A stretch of 64,000 nucleotides of DNA. Origin: CBDESN01 sp965242495. Lineage in GTDB: Bacteria > Pseudomonadota > Alphaproteobacteria > MPNO01. The notes beneath the pieces are model-generated. The model was not told the DNA's origin, made no database searches, and saw nothing but the letters and a program-made list of their open reading frames with translations. This document shows positions 23,687 through 31,610 of the stretch, piece by piece; the first letter of the stretch is position 1, and every line of letters starts with the position of its first letter. The stretch covers positions 1,116,001 to 1,180,000 of the forward strand of contig OZ251446.1 of assembly GCA_965242495.1 (NCBI GenBank), written 5' to 3'. A program made the position numbers and the translations under genes.

Positions 23687-24343
23687 TCAGCAATCGGGAC
23701 GGTCGGCGTTCTGGCCCCGCTCGATCATGCAGGTCTGCCGGATGAAACCGATCCGCTTGACGTCGGATTCGGCCAGCAGCACGGTGAGGCCGTCCTCCTG
23801 CAGCTGCTGGATGGTGTCGGCCAGCTTGTCGCCGAGCGCCGGCGAGAGGCCTTCGAACGGCTCGTCCAGGAGCAGCAGCTTGGTCCCGCTCATCAGCGCG
23901 CGGGCCAGGGCCGCCATCTTCTGCTGTCCGCCGCTCAACGCCGATGCGCGGCGTTTCACCAGCGGCGCGAGCTCGGGCATCAGTTGGTAGACGTAGTCCA
24001 GCCGCTCCTGCGCCGCTCCGGTCTCCATCTTGCTCGCCCAGGCCGGCAGCAGGATGTTGTCCTGCACCGTCAGCGACCCGATCAGCCGGCGGTCCTCGGG
24101 CATGTAGCCGATCCCCAGCTCGGCCCGCCGGTGCCCGGGCACCTGCATCAGGTCCCGGTCGTCGAAACGGATGCTGCCGCCGACGACCGGCGCCAGCCCC
24201 ATGATGCTCTTGAGCGTCGTGGTCTTGCCGGCGCCGTTGCGTCCGATCAGCCCGACGAGGCCGCCGGCCGGGATGTCCAGGGTCACGCCGCGCAGGATGA
24301 CGAAGCTCCGGATCGTCACCCTGATGTCGCCGAGGCTCAACAT
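23687..24343 (-). CDS. livF: Branched-chain-type ABC transporter ATP-binding protein LivF (short C-terminus)
   Basis: Second ATPase of a Liv-type ABC importer. Walker A GRNGAGKTT near residue 35, Q-loop region MPEDRRLIGSLTVQDN near 80, signature LSGGQQKMAALARAL near 136, Walker B LLLLDEPFEG near 157 and the switch region VLLAESDVKR, where the usual His is replaced: the Liv family commonly has VEQN at this position. 218 aa is about 20 residues shorter than typical LivF: the chain stops soon after MIERG and lacks the normal C-terminal helix. One base separates it from livG. Truncation may be tolerated, since all nucleotide-binding motifs are present. Confidence 0.9.
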   Translation of the reverse strand: MLSLGDIRVTIRSFVILRGVTLDIPAGGLVGLIGRNGAGKTTTLKSIMGLAPVVGGSIRFDDRDLMQVPGHRRAELGIGYMPEDRRLIGSLTVQDNILLPAWASKMETGAAQERLDYVYQLMPELAPLVKRRASALSGGQQKMAALARALMSGTKLLLLDEPFEGLSPALGDKLADTIQQLQEDGLTVLLAESDVKRIGFIRQTCMIERGQNADRPDC

Positions 24344-24344
24344 G

Positions 24345-25109
24345 TCACGCCCGCCCCAGCACGGTCCGCCGGACCTCGGGGTCGGCGAGGACGCTCTCCG
24401 GGTCGCCGTCGGCGGCGACGCGGCCGTCGGCGAACACCAGCACGCGCCGGCCGTAGCGTTGGACGACGTCCATGTCGTGCTCCACGAAGATCGTCGTGAT
24501 GTCGCCCTGTTGCAGAACGTTCACCAGCGTGTCCATGACCTGAAACTTGTCCTCGATGCTGACCCCGCTGGTCGGCTCGTCCATCACCAGCAGCTTGGGC
24601 TTGAGGGCGAAGCTGAGCGCGATGTCGAGCAGCTTGCGACCGCCCTCGGGCAGTTCGCTGACCGGACGGTGGGCATAGGAGACCAGGCCGAAGCGCTCCA
24701 GAATGTCCATGCCCTCGGGCTGCCACGGGTCGCGGTAGAGCGGCTTCCAGAACCCGTTCGACTCGCCCGCCGCGGCGGCGAGCGACAGCAGCACGCCTTC
24801 GAGCACGCTCATGTTGGTGTAGAGCTGCGGGATCTGGAAGGAGCGGGAGACGCCGAGCTTGGTGAGCTGCCGGGGCGGCAGGCCGGTGGTCTCCCGGCCC
24901 ATCACCAGAATGCGGCCGCTTTCGGGCTTCAGATAGCCGGTGATCAGGTTCAGGAAAGTGGTCTTGCCCGACCCGTTGGCGCCGACGATGCCGATCAGCT
25001 CGCCGGCCCCGACCTCGACGTTGAGATGGTCCGCGGCGACGACCGCGCCGAAGGAACGGCACACGTCCACCGTCCGCAGGATGATGGTTTGCTCAGGAAT
25101 CTTCGTCAC
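24345..25109 (-). CDS. livG: Branched-chain-type ABC transporter ATP-binding protein LivG
   Basis: First ATPase of the Liv importer. Walker A GANGSGKTT near residue 42, LivG-type Q-loop region RSFQIPQLYTNMSVLEGV near 88, signature LPEGGRKLLDIALSFALKPK near 157 (degenerate LSGGQ, as in many LivG), Walker B LLVMDEPTSGV near 178 and the switch His in IFVEHDMDVV near 212. 254 aa. The start is GTG at 25109, overlapping the end of livM by 17 bases; GGAGG lies immediately before it. No ATG nearby gives a complete N-terminus, so coupling to livM is likely. Confidence 0.92.
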   Translation of the reverse strand: MTKIPEQTIILRTVDVCRSFGAVVAADHLNVEVGAGELIGIVGANGSGKTTFLNLITGYLKPESGRILVMGRETTGLPPRQLTKLGVSRSFQIPQLYTNMSVLEGVLLSLAAAAGESNGFWKPLYRDPWQPEGMDILERFGLVSYAHRPVSELPEGGRKLLDIALSFALKPKLLVMDEPTSGVSIEDKFQVMDTLVNVLQQGDITTIFVEHDMDVVQRYGRRVLVFADGRVAADGDPESVLADPEVRRTVLGRA

Positions 25110-26058
25110 CCTCCGGTTTGCGGGCGATCCGCCGCTCCGCCCGCTGATAGATCGCCCACAACCCGCCGGGCTGGAACAGGATGATCAGCAGCATGATGAT
25201 GCCCATCATCATCTGCCAGGCCAGCGGGAAGTATTTCGACGCATAGGTCTGGAGAAACTCGAAGACGATCGCGCCCATCAGCGGGCCGGGCACGCCGCCG
25301 AAGCCGCCCAGCAGGGCGACGAAGACGAATTCGCCGGACTGGATCCAGAAGGCGTCCTCCGGGACGATATGGCCGATGGCGAAGGCCGCGAGCACGCCGG
25401 AGACGCCGCCGAGCGCGCCCGCCAGGAGATAGGTCCGGTAGACCACCTGCCGCACGGCGACGCCCGAATACTCGATGCGGATCTCGTTGTCGTACATGGC
25501 GCGGAGGAAATAGCCGGCGGGCGAGGCCATGAAGCGGTAGACCACGAAGGTCACGACGCCGGCGACGGCGAGGGCGAAGTAGTAATAGCCGAAGCTGTCC
25601 CCCGGCGCCGGCGCGCCGAACAGAGTCGCCGTCCCGATCGCGAGCCCGTCGGTGCCGCCGGTGATCCAGTAGAATTTGAGCAGCGCCCCGAACAGGATCA
25701 TCGAGAAGGCGAGGTTGAGCATGGCGAAGAAGACCTCGCGGTATCGCGCCATGATCAGCCCGACGAGGGCGGCCATGACCAGTCCCGCCAGAGCGCCCAG
25801 CGGCACCAGCAGCAGCAGTTCCTGGATGCCCAGCCATTTGACGCTGAACCCGACCGCATAGGCCCCGGTGGCGTAGTAGAGCGCGTGCCCGAAGGTCAGC
25901 AGCCCGCCCCGCAGCATGACCGAGACGCCCATCACGGCGATGAACATGAACAGCGCCTTCGCCATCACGAACATGATCCAGCTGGGCGCGACCAGCGGCA
26001 GCAGGATCATCACCGCGGCCGCGGCCAGGGCGGCGCGCGGGAGGGCGAGCGGGTTCAT
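25093..26058 (-). CDS. livM: Branched-chain-type ABC transporter permease LivM
   Basis: Second membrane subunit of the Liv importer, with about nine to ten hydrophobic helices. The Liv permease pattern is visible: GVSVMLRGGLLTFGHALYYA near residue 45, FFAMLNLAFSMILFGAL, the EAA-like loop RAMYDNEIRIEYSGVAVRQV near 195, and GGFGGVPGPLMGAIVFEF near 265. Two close ATGs exist. The one at 26064 overlaps the livH stop (ATGA), but AGGAGG lies only two bases before it; the ATG at 26058 has AGGAGG eight bases upstream and was chosen (321 aa). It binds the solute path together with LivH. Confidence 0.92.
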   Translation of the reverse strand: MNPLALPRAALAAAAVMILLPLVAPSWIMFVMAKALFMFIAVMGVSVMLRGGLLTFGHALYYATGAYAVGFSVKWLGIQELLLLVPLGALAGLVMAALVGLIMARYREVFFAMLNLAFSMILFGALLKFYWITGGTDGLAIGTATLFGAPAPGDSFGYYYFALAVAGVVTFVVYRFMASPAGYFLRAMYDNEIRIEYSGVAVRQVVYRTYLLAGALGGVSGVLAAFAIGHIVPEDAFWIQSGEFVFVALLGGFGGVPGPLMGAIVFEFLQTYASKYFPLAWQMMMGIIMLLIILFQPGGLWAIYQRAERRIARKPEGDEDS

Positions 26059-26060
26059 CG

Positions 26061-26957
26061 TCATATCCTCCTCAGCTCGACCTCGCCGAACAGGCCTTGC
26101 GGCCGGGCCGCGAGCACGAGGATCATGATCAGATAGACCGCCACGAGTTCGAGTTCGGGCGCAAGATGGATGGCGAGCGCCCGCGCGAAGCTGACGATGA
26201 CCGCCCCCACCGCGGCGCCTTCGATGCTTCCCATCCCGCCGATGGCGATGACGGCGAAGGCCAGCACCACGGCCTCCAGGGCGAATTGCGGCGCCACCGT
26301 GATCTTGGGCGCGATGAACGCGCCGCCCAGGGCCGCGGCCAGGGCGCCTACGGTGAACGCCACCGTGTAGATCATGTTGACGTTGATGCCGATGGCCAGG
26401 CTCACCTCCCGGTCGTTGATGACCGAGACCACGAGCTTGCCGAAGCGGGTGGCCCGCACCAGATACACCAGCGCGCCGCCGAACAGCACCGACACGCCGA
26501 CCAGCACGAAGTCGTACCAGGGGTAGCGGACCCCGACCACCGAGAACCAGCCGAGCAGGTCGTAGGGTTCGCTGATGAACAGCGGGTCCATCCCCCAGAT
26601 CAGCTTCATCCCGTCGTCCAGGATCAGCAGCACCGAATAGGTCAGCAACAGCTGGATGTGCATGTCGCTGCCGTAGATGCGCCGCAGCAACAACCGCTCG
26701 ATGATCGGCCCGGCGAGCATGCCGATAATCACCGCCCCGACCAGCAGCATGACGTAGGTCCAGAAGGGCGATATGCCGAGATCGAGCACCCACAGGGCGA
26801 GCCAGGTGCCCATATAGGCGCCGAGCGCGTAGATGCCGCCATGCGAGACGTTCAGGATGCGCAACACCCCGAAGACGACCGTCAGGCCGACCGAGAGCAG
26901 GAACAGGGTCGCGGCGTAGTTCAGCGCATCGAAGACGATGATCGTGGCGATATACAT
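26061..26957 (-). CDS. livH: Branched-chain-type ABC transporter permease LivH
   Basis: First membrane subunit of the Liv importer, 298 aa, with eight to nine hydrophobic helices. The diagnostic stretch is LNVSHGGIYALGAYMGTWLA near residue 35, followed by GPIIERLLLRRIYGSDMHIQ near 85, LVRATRFGKLVVSVINDREV near 170 and the AAALGGAFIAPKITVAPQFA region near 205. It is the first permease gene after the binding protein, from which it is separated by a 34-bp perfect hairpin (27001-27034). The livH message ends in an ATGA overlap with livM. Confidence 0.92.
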   Translation of the reverse strand: MYIATIIVFDALNYAATLFLLSVGLTVVFGVLRILNVSHGGIYALGAYMGTWLALWVLDLGISPFWTYVMLLVGAVIIGMLAGPIIERLLLRRIYGSDMHIQLLLTYSVLLILDDGMKLIWGMDPLFISEPYDLLGWFSVVGVRYPWYDFVLVGVSVLFGGALVYLVRATRFGKLVVSVINDREVSLAIGINVNMIYTVAFTVGALAAALGGAFIAPKITVAPQFALEAVVLAFAVIAIGGMGSIEGAAVGAVIVSFARALAIHLAPELELVAVYLIMILVLAARPQGLFGEVELRRI

Positions 26958-27000
26958 GATGCCGCAGTTTCTTTCGTTGCTTGCCGGTCGCGCCGGGGAC

Positions 27001-27034
27001 CGGGGCGCGGGGGAAGGCCTTCCCCCGCGCCCCG
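27001..27034 (-). terminator. Perfect 17-bp hairpin between binding-protein and livH genes
   Basis: A 34-base perfect palindrome of two 17-bp arms centred on GGAAGG/CCTTCC, without a T run. It lies 15 bases after the stop of the substrate-binding protein. It probably protects the binding-protein message from 3' decay or partially attenuates livH, a common way to make more binding protein than permease. Confidence 0.75.
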
Positions 27035-27049
27035 GCCGATCCGACCCGC

Positions 27050-28333
27050 CTACTTCTTCAGGCTGCGCACCCAGTCGAGCGTCTTGGTGCCGAGCGGCGG
27101 CGTGATCTCCTCCGCCTTGTGCGCCACGACGTTGTCGAGGATCGCGAAGCCGTGCTCCTTGGAGAACTTCGTCGTCCCGAGCAGGCCGCCATGCACCGCC
27201 TGATGGTCCGCCCGCATCATGATCGTGCCGCCGGGCGTCTTCCAGGTGAGGCCCTCGAACGCCTCGATGACCTCCTCCGTGGTCGGCCAGCGGCCGACCG
27301 CCTCGACCGCCTTCTCATAGGCGCCCTTCAGGCCCGACCACGCCTGATAGGTGCGGTAGGCCGGATAGTCGGGATAGCGCTTGTTGTGCTTGTAGACCTC
27401 GGTCACGAACTCCTGGTGCATCTTGTCGTTGCCGGGGTTGGCGAAATAGCCGCCGGTGGCGCGCGGCGCCGCGACCACGCCGTCGGGCATGCTCCTGCCG
27501 ACGTTCTGCAACACCTGCTCGCCGGTGGACAGCAGCACGAGGCTCTGGTCGAACAGGCCGCGCGGCTTCGCCTGCTTGATGAAGGTGATCAGACCTCCCC
27601 CCCAGAAGCTCGAATGGATCACGTCGGGCCGCGCCGCCAGCAGTTTGGAGATTTCGGCCGAATACTCGCCGGCCTGGAACTTGGTCCACAGCGCGGTGGC
27701 GACCTTCACGTCCGGCTTCAGCCGCTGGATGGCGATCTTGAACGCCTCCCACGAGTCGCGCCCCCAGGCGTAGTCCTCGTTGGCCCCGGCGATGGTCTTG
27801 AGGTCGGGCTTGACGGCGAGCGCGTAGCGGGCGAGCGCCACGCTGTCCGCCGCCTGGTTGGCCGAGGTGCGGAAGACGTATTTCAGCTTGCTGTCCTCGG
27901 TCAGCCGGTGCGTGCCGCAGACATGCACCACGGTGAGCACCTTGAGCTCCTCGGCGACGGGCGCGATGGCGAGGCAATTGCCGCTGGAAGTGTAGCCGAC
28001 GACGGCGTCCACCTTCTCCTCCAGCACCAGCCGCCTGAGCTCGGTGACCTGCTTCTTGGGGCCGCCGCCCTCGTCGACCAGCACCAGCTTGATCGGCACG
28101 CCCTTGATGCCGCCCTCCTTGTTCCACTTCGAGACCAGCCACTCCGTCGTCCCCTTCCCGGAGACGCCGAAGACGGCCGCCCCGCCCGAGAAGAAGTCCA
28201 CGAACGCGACCTTCAACTCCGCCGGCGCTCCCTTCGGCGGGGCCGCCGCGCCCGGCGCCGCAAACAGCGCCATCGCCCCGGCCGCAAACAGGCCGAGCAA
28301 CGCATTCATCCTCGATCTGAATATCGTCCGCAT
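27050..28333 (-). CDS. Liv-type ABC transporter substrate-binding protein
   Basis: Periplasmic binding protein serving the LivHMGF importer encoded directly downstream. An N-terminal signal peptide (MRTIFRSRMNALL, then an Ala/Leu/Gly-rich core, cleavage near AAA at about 33) precedes the Peripla_BP_6 domain beginning LKVAFVDFFSGGAAVFG. Other family stretches are VVGYTSSGNCLAIAPVAEE near residue 115 and AGANEDYAWGRDSWEAF near 180. 427 aa from the ATG at 28333, chosen because GGAGG lies six bases upstream. It heads the 10-kb minus-strand run that ends at 16914. The pathway genes suggest a carboxylic-acid ligand (inference). Confidence 0.9.
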   Translation of the reverse strand: MRTIFRSRMNALLGLFAAGAMALFAAPGAAAPPKGAPAELKVAFVDFFSGGAAVFGVSGKGTTEWLVSKWNKEGGIKGVPIKLVLVDEGGGPKKQVTELRRLVLEEKVDAVVGYTSSGNCLAIAPVAEELKVLTVVHVCGTHRLTEDSKLKYVFRTSANQAADSVALARYALAVKPDLKTIAGANEDYAWGRDSWEAFKIAIQRLKPDVKVATALWTKFQAGEYSAEISKLLAARPDVIHSSFWGGGLITFIKQAKPRGLFDQSLVLLSTGEQVLQNVGRSMPDGVVAAPRATGGYFANPGNDKMHQEFVTEVYKHNKRYPDYPAYRTYQAWSGLKGAYEKAVEAVGRWPTTEEVIEAFEGLTWKTPGGTIMMRADHQAVHGGLLGTTKFSKEHGFAILDNVVAHKAEEITPPLGTKTLDWVRSLKK

Positions 28334-28477
28334 TTCGGTCCTCCATCCCGTAGCTCTCCGCGCGGCCATGTGTTCTCGTTCGGCGAAGGCCCGCGGAGAC
28401 GCCAGTCTAGCACCGCCGACCGCCGACCGGAAGCCCCCGGAAATCTTATTTCGAGATCGCCGGACGTGGTCGATCCC

Positions 28478-28678
28478 GGCGTCGGCGCGACGCCGACCCG
28501 CTTCATTCTCCGGCAAGGCGCCCGTCTGGACGCCCGCATCGACCGCATCGACGAGCGTATCGGACGGACCAACGGGCGCGCCGAGCGGGGGCAGGCCGAG
28601 CTGCGCCAGCGCATGGCGAAGCTGGAAGGGTTGCTCGAAGGGCTGCGGGAGGCGATGACCGGCCGGCGGGCGGCATAG
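28478..28678 (+). pseudogene. Truncated tandem copy of the small coiled-coil gene
   Basis: Encodes GVGATPTRFILRQGARLDAR ... LEGLREAMTGRRAA, nearly the same as the C-terminal three quarters of the gene at 28748-29008. The region aligned with the start of the intact gene has GAG in place of the ATG and a 2-base deletion before the shared part, so neither a start nor the membrane helix survives. It also lacks one of the two DRIDERI heptads (21 bp), which accounts exactly for the length difference of the two repeats. It lies in the 414-bp gap upstream of the Liv binding-protein gene, antisense to that gene's leader. Confidence 0.6.
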
Positions 28679-28740
28679 CCCGAACCGTCCCGCCCCCGGC
28701 CGGATGGCGGGCTTGACTTGCCAACGCCGCCGCTCCAACC
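28478..28740 (+). repeat. Direct repeat, unit 1 (coiled-coil gene fragment plus downstream sequence)
   Basis: 263 bp nearly identical to 28787-29070 (284 bp). The repeat includes the gene tail, the intergenic TAGCCCGAACCGTCCCGCCC segment and the TTGACTTGCC promoter-like segment that precedes each following gene. Confidence 0.85.
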
Positions 28741-28741
28741 T
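28713..28741 (+). promoter_or_regulatory. Candidate promoter for the small coiled-coil gene
   Basis: TTGACT, 17 bases, CAACCT; six further bases to the ATG at 28748, so the predicted transcript would be leaderless. The -10 match is weak. The same sequence and spacing occur before the SMP-30 gene (29043-29071). Confidence 0.35.
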
Positions 28742-28747
28742 CGACGC

Positions 28748-29008
28748 ATGGACGGCTCCATGATCGCGCTTCTCGCGTCCGTCGCCGGCGTCGGCGTGGC
28801 GCTGGCCGGCCTCATTCTCCGGCAAGGCGCCCGTCTGGACGCTCGCATCGACCGCATCGACGAGCGTATCGACCGCATCGACGAGCGTATCGGACAGACC
28901 AACGAGCGCATCGAGCGGGGGCAGGCCGAGCTGCGCGAGCGCATGGCGAAGCTGGAAGGGTTGCTCGAAGGGCTGCGGGAGGCGATGACCGGCCGGCGGG
29001 CGGCATAG
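28748..29008 (+). CDS. Small membrane-anchored coiled-coil protein
   Basis: 86-residue protein of unknown function: one N-terminal transmembrane helix (residues about 5-24, SMIALLASVAGVGVALAGLI), then a charged heptad region from about 28 to 78 containing two tandem DRIDERI units (21-bp DNA repeats), predicted to form a dimeric coiled coil, and a short tail ending GRRAA. The ATG at 28748 was chosen over an in-frame TTG at 28718, because the promoter-like TTGACT...CAACCT places transcription start at the ATG. A broken copy lies immediately upstream. Similar short coiled-coil proteins occur as orphan membrane-associated proteins; no specific role can be claimed. Confidence 0.6.
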   Translation: MDGSMIALLASVAGVGVALAGLILRQGARLDARIDRIDERIDRIDERIGQTNERIERGQAELRERMAKLEGLLEGLREAMTGRRAA

Positions 29009-29070
29009 CCCGAACCGTCCCGCCCCCGGCGGAGCCACGGGCTTGACTTGCCGACGCCGCCGCTCCAACC
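28787..29070 (+). repeat. Direct repeat, unit 2
   Basis: Second unit of the tandem duplication with 28478-28740; 21 bp longer owing to one additional DRIDERI heptad. It ends just before the SMP-30 gene and supplies that gene with a duplicate of the promoter-like segment. Confidence 0.85.
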
Positions 29071-29071
29071 A
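29043..29071 (+). promoter_or_regulatory. Candidate promoter for the SMP-30 gene (duplicated)
   Basis: TTGACT, 17 bases, CAACCA, six bases, ATG at 29078: the same layout as 28713-28741. Predicted leaderless transcription; weak -10. Confidence 0.35.
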
Positions 29072-29077
29072 TCCACG

Positions 29078-29962
29078 ATGGCCGAAATCGAATGCGTCGT
29101 GCGCGAGCGTTGCGTGCTCGGGGAAAGCCCGCTCTGGGACCCGGACGAGCAGGCGCTCTACTGGGTGGACATCCACAACCCGACCATCCACCGCTTCGAC
29201 CCGGCCTCGGGCGAGCGGCGCAAATGGCTGGTCGAGACCGAGATCGGCTCGATCGGACTCGCCGGGCCGGGCAAGCTGGTGGCCGGCCTGCGCTCGGGCT
29301 TCGTCCTCTACGACCTCGATACCGGCGGCTTCGAGCCGCTGGCCGACCCCGAGGGCAAGGGGCGGCTCAACCGGACGCGACTCAACGACGGCAAGGTCGA
29401 CCGCGCCGGCCGCTTCTGGGCCGGCTCGATGGAGGAGCCGGGACACGGGCCGGTTGGCGTCCTTTACCGGCTCCACCCGCGCCCGGACGGGCGTTGCCAT
29501 CCGGTCGAGAGCGGGTTCCAGGTGTTCAACGCCCTCGCCTGGAGCCCGGACGACCGCAGGATCTATTTCGCCGATTCCTTCGAGCGCGTGATCCGCGTCT
29601 GCGATTTCGACCTGGCGTCGGGCGCGATCGCCGACCGTCGCGACTTCGCGACGCTGCCCGAGGAGGAGGGTTTCCCCGACGGCGGCGCGGTCGATGCGGA
29701 AGGGTTCTTCTGGAACGCCAACATCTTCGCTGGCAAGCTCACGCGCTACGACCCGGAGGGAAAGGTCGAACGCAGGATCGAACTGCCGGTCCGCCAGGTG
29801 ACCTCCTGCGCCTTCGGGGGCGCCGATCTCGACGTGCTCTACGTCACCACCGCGTCGATGCGCTTCGCGCCCGCGGACTTCGCGGCCGAGCCGCTCGCCG
29901 GGTCGGTGTTCGCCGTCGACGCCGGCGTCAAGGGCCTGCCGGAGCCGCGCTTCGGCGGCTGA
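29078..29962 (+). CDS. SMP-30/gluconolactonase family protein
   Basis: Six-bladed beta-propeller lactonase (SMP-30/gluconolaconase/LRE family), hydrolysing sugar-acid or other lactones with one divalent metal. Metal-site residues: Glu in CVLGESPLWDPDEQALYWVD near residue 17, Asn in RTRLNDGKVDRAGRFWAGSM near 105, Asn in FNALAWSPDDRRIYFADS near 150 and Asp in EEGFPDGGAVDAEGFFWNA near 200. 294 aa from the ATG at 29078. No ribosome-binding site is visible; the promoter-like TTGACT segment implies a leaderless start. Convergent with the UbiD-family gene. Confidence 0.9.
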   Translation: MAEIECVVRERCVLGESPLWDPDEQALYWVDIHNPTIHRFDPASGERRKWLVETEIGSIGLAGPGKLVAGLRSGFVLYDLDTGGFEPLADPEGKGRLNRTRLNDGKVDRAGRFWAGSMEEPGHGPVGVLYRLHPRPDGRCHPVESGFQVFNALAWSPDDRRIYFADSFERVIRVCDFDLASGAIADRRDFATLPEEEGFPDGGAVDAEGFFWNANIFAGKLTRYDPEGKVERRIELPVRQVTSCAFGGADLDVLYVTTASMRFAPADFAAEPLAGSVFAVDAGVKGLPEPRFGG

Positions 29963-30017
29963 CCGGGCCGCTTCCCGCGCCGCCCCGCCCCGCCTGCCGC
30001 GACGCCGCCCGCCGACG

Positions 30018-31451
30018 TCAGCGCCCGTCCGGCAGGAGATGCGCCCATTTCTCCGCGATGCGCCGGTCGAGCGCCTGGCTCGAACGCGCCACCGCAGGAA
30101 AGCCGTCGCGGCGCGACCACGGCTTGCAGGCGTCGATCACCACCCGCGCGTTGCGCCGGTCGGCCTCCCCGTCGTAGCACATCGGGTCGAGATGCGTGCT
30201 CCAGCAGCCGCGCAGCGTCTCCATCCCTTCGCGCGGATCGAAACGGGTGCACATCGCCCAGATCACGTCGTTCATGTTCGCCGGATCGATGTCGTCGTCC
30301 ACCACCACCACCCAGCGGTTGGCGTAAGCCCCGGCGTGGCATTGCGAGGCGATCAGCCCGGCCTGCTTGGAATGGCCGCCATACATCTGCCGGATCGAGA
30401 CCGTGAGCCACATGCGGCTGCCGCCGGCCTCGTGCGCCCACACGCCCTTGACCTCGGGCACGCCCGCGGCCTCCAGCTGGTTCCACACCGCGCCGCAGCG
30501 ATAGGTGCCGCGGAAGAAGGTGTCGTCATTGGGCGGCACCGCGGGGATCGCTCCCATCAGCACCGGGTCGTCGCGGTGCATCAGCGTCTCGATGCGGATC
30601 GCGGGCTCGGGATTCTTGCCGCCGGCGTAGTAGCCGGTCCACTCGCCGAGCGGTCCCTCGTCGACCAGATCGCCGGGATGCACGAAGCCCTCGAAGGCGA
30701 TCTCGGCGTTGGCCGGAACGGGCAGGCCGGTGCGCGGCATGTGGACGATCTCGACCGGCTCGCCCAGCAGGCCGCCGGCGGCGTCGTACTCGTTCTTGCC
30801 GTAGGGCATCTCCAGCCCCGCGACCATGAACAGCGCCGGGTGCATGCCGCAGACGACCGCGATCGGGCAAGCCTCGCCGCGCTCGTGATATTTGTTCATG
30901 ATCAAGTTGCCGTGCTTGCCCTTCGAGGTCATCACCGAGGCGAGGCTCGGCCCGTGCGCCTGGACGCGATAGGCGCCGTAATTGATCCAGTCGGTGTCCG
31001 GGTCCTTCATCACCACCATGCAGCCGGTGCCGATGAAGTAGCCGCCGTCGCGCTCGTGCCATTTGGGGGTGGGGATCGCGGTGATGTCGACGCGCTCGCC
31101 CTCGCTCACGTTCTCCAGCAACGGGCCGCCGTTGACCGCGACGGGAGCTGCCGACGGCGAGGTCTTCATGTGGTCGCGCCAATAGCGGATCAGCTCCATC
31201 TCGGACGCCTGCGGCGGCTTGCCGAGCGCGATGTTGATGCGGGGCACCGAGGTCAGCAGGTTGGACAGAACGCGATAGCCCGCCGGGTAGCCGGGAATGG
31301 CGTCGAACAGCACCGCCGGGTTCCCCATGCGGCGCTGATAGATATCGACGATGCCGCCGATCTCCTCCTCGCGTTCGGCGCCCGAGATCCGCTGCAATTC
31401 GCCCGCCGCCTCGATCTCGCCGATCCAGTCCCTCAGATCCTTGTTGTTCAC
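30018..31451 (-). CDS. UbiD family decarboxylase
   Basis: Prenylated-FMN-dependent UbiD-type (de)carboxylase acting on aromatic or unsaturated acids. Conserved blocks: DWINYGAYRVQAHGPSLASV near residue 155 (Asn and Arg contacting cofactor and metal), KYHERGEACPIAVVCGMHPA near 185, GGLLGEPVEIVHMP near 225 (metal Glu), and the catalytic Glu/Asp segment GDLVDEGPLGEWTGYYAGG near 265. 477 aa from GTG at 31451, with GGGGAG upstream and three tandem 10-bp repeats just before. No UbiX prenyltransferase gene is present in the window, so the cofactor must come from elsewhere. Ring-acid decarboxylation fits the Rieske and FAH genes. Confidence 0.9.
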   Translation of the reverse strand: MNNKDLRDWIGEIEAAGELQRISGAEREEEIGGIVDIYQRRMGNPAVLFDAIPGYPAGYRVLSNLLTSVPRINIALGKPPQASEMELIRYWRDHMKTSPSAAPVAVNGGPLLENVSEGERVDITAIPTPKWHERDGGYFIGTGCMVVMKDPDTDWINYGAYRVQAHGPSLASVMTSKGKHGNLIMNKYHERGEACPIAVVCGMHPALFMVAGLEMPYGKNEYDAAGGLLGEPVEIVHMPRTGLPVPANAEIAFEGFVHPGDLVDEGPLGEWTGYYAGGKNPEPAIRIETLMHRDDPVLMGAIPAVPPNDDTFFRGTYRCGAVWNQLEAAGVPEVKGVWAHEAGGSRMWLTVSIRQMYGGHSKQAGLIASQCHAGAYANRWVVVVDDDIDPANMNDVIWAMCTRFDPREGMETLRGCWSTHLDPMCYDGEADRRNARVVIDACKPWSRRDGFPAVARSSQALDRRIAEKWAHLLPDGR

Positions 31452-31467
31452 CTGGTCCCGCTCCCCC

Positions 31468-31497
31468 GTTGCGCGCCGTTGCGCGCCGTTGCGCGTC
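31468..31497. repeat. Three tandem 10-bp repeats upstream of the UbiD-family gene
   Basis: GTTGCGCGCC, GTTGCGCGCC, GTTGCGCGTC in direct tandem, 16 bases ahead of the GTG start on the minus strand. The 10-bp period equals about one helical turn. It may be a regulator site or slippage product. Confidence 0.6.
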
Positions 31498-31575
31498 GCC
31501 CCGATCTTGCGGCCTCGCGCGGCGTTCGTCCAGCGCCCGTCCGCAGGGACGATTCCGGAGCGGCGAAACGGGCCG

Positions 31576-31604
31576 TGGACAGAGCGAGGCGTATCGGCTA
31601 GGGT
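31576..31604 (+). promoter_or_regulatory. Candidate promoter for the DUF1640-like gene (leaderless)
   Basis: TGGACA, 17 bases, TAGGGT, then six bases to the ATG at 31611. No Shine-Dalgarno is visible before that ATG, which supports a leaderless message. Confidence 0.45.
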
Positions 31605-31610
31605 CGGCGC

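Noticed and set aside
27050..29500. An 816-codon minus-strand frame covering the Liv binding protein and the mini-gene duplication
   Set aside because: Only the part from the ATG at 28333 has signal peptide and family homology; the rest is antisense to duplicated plus-strand genes.
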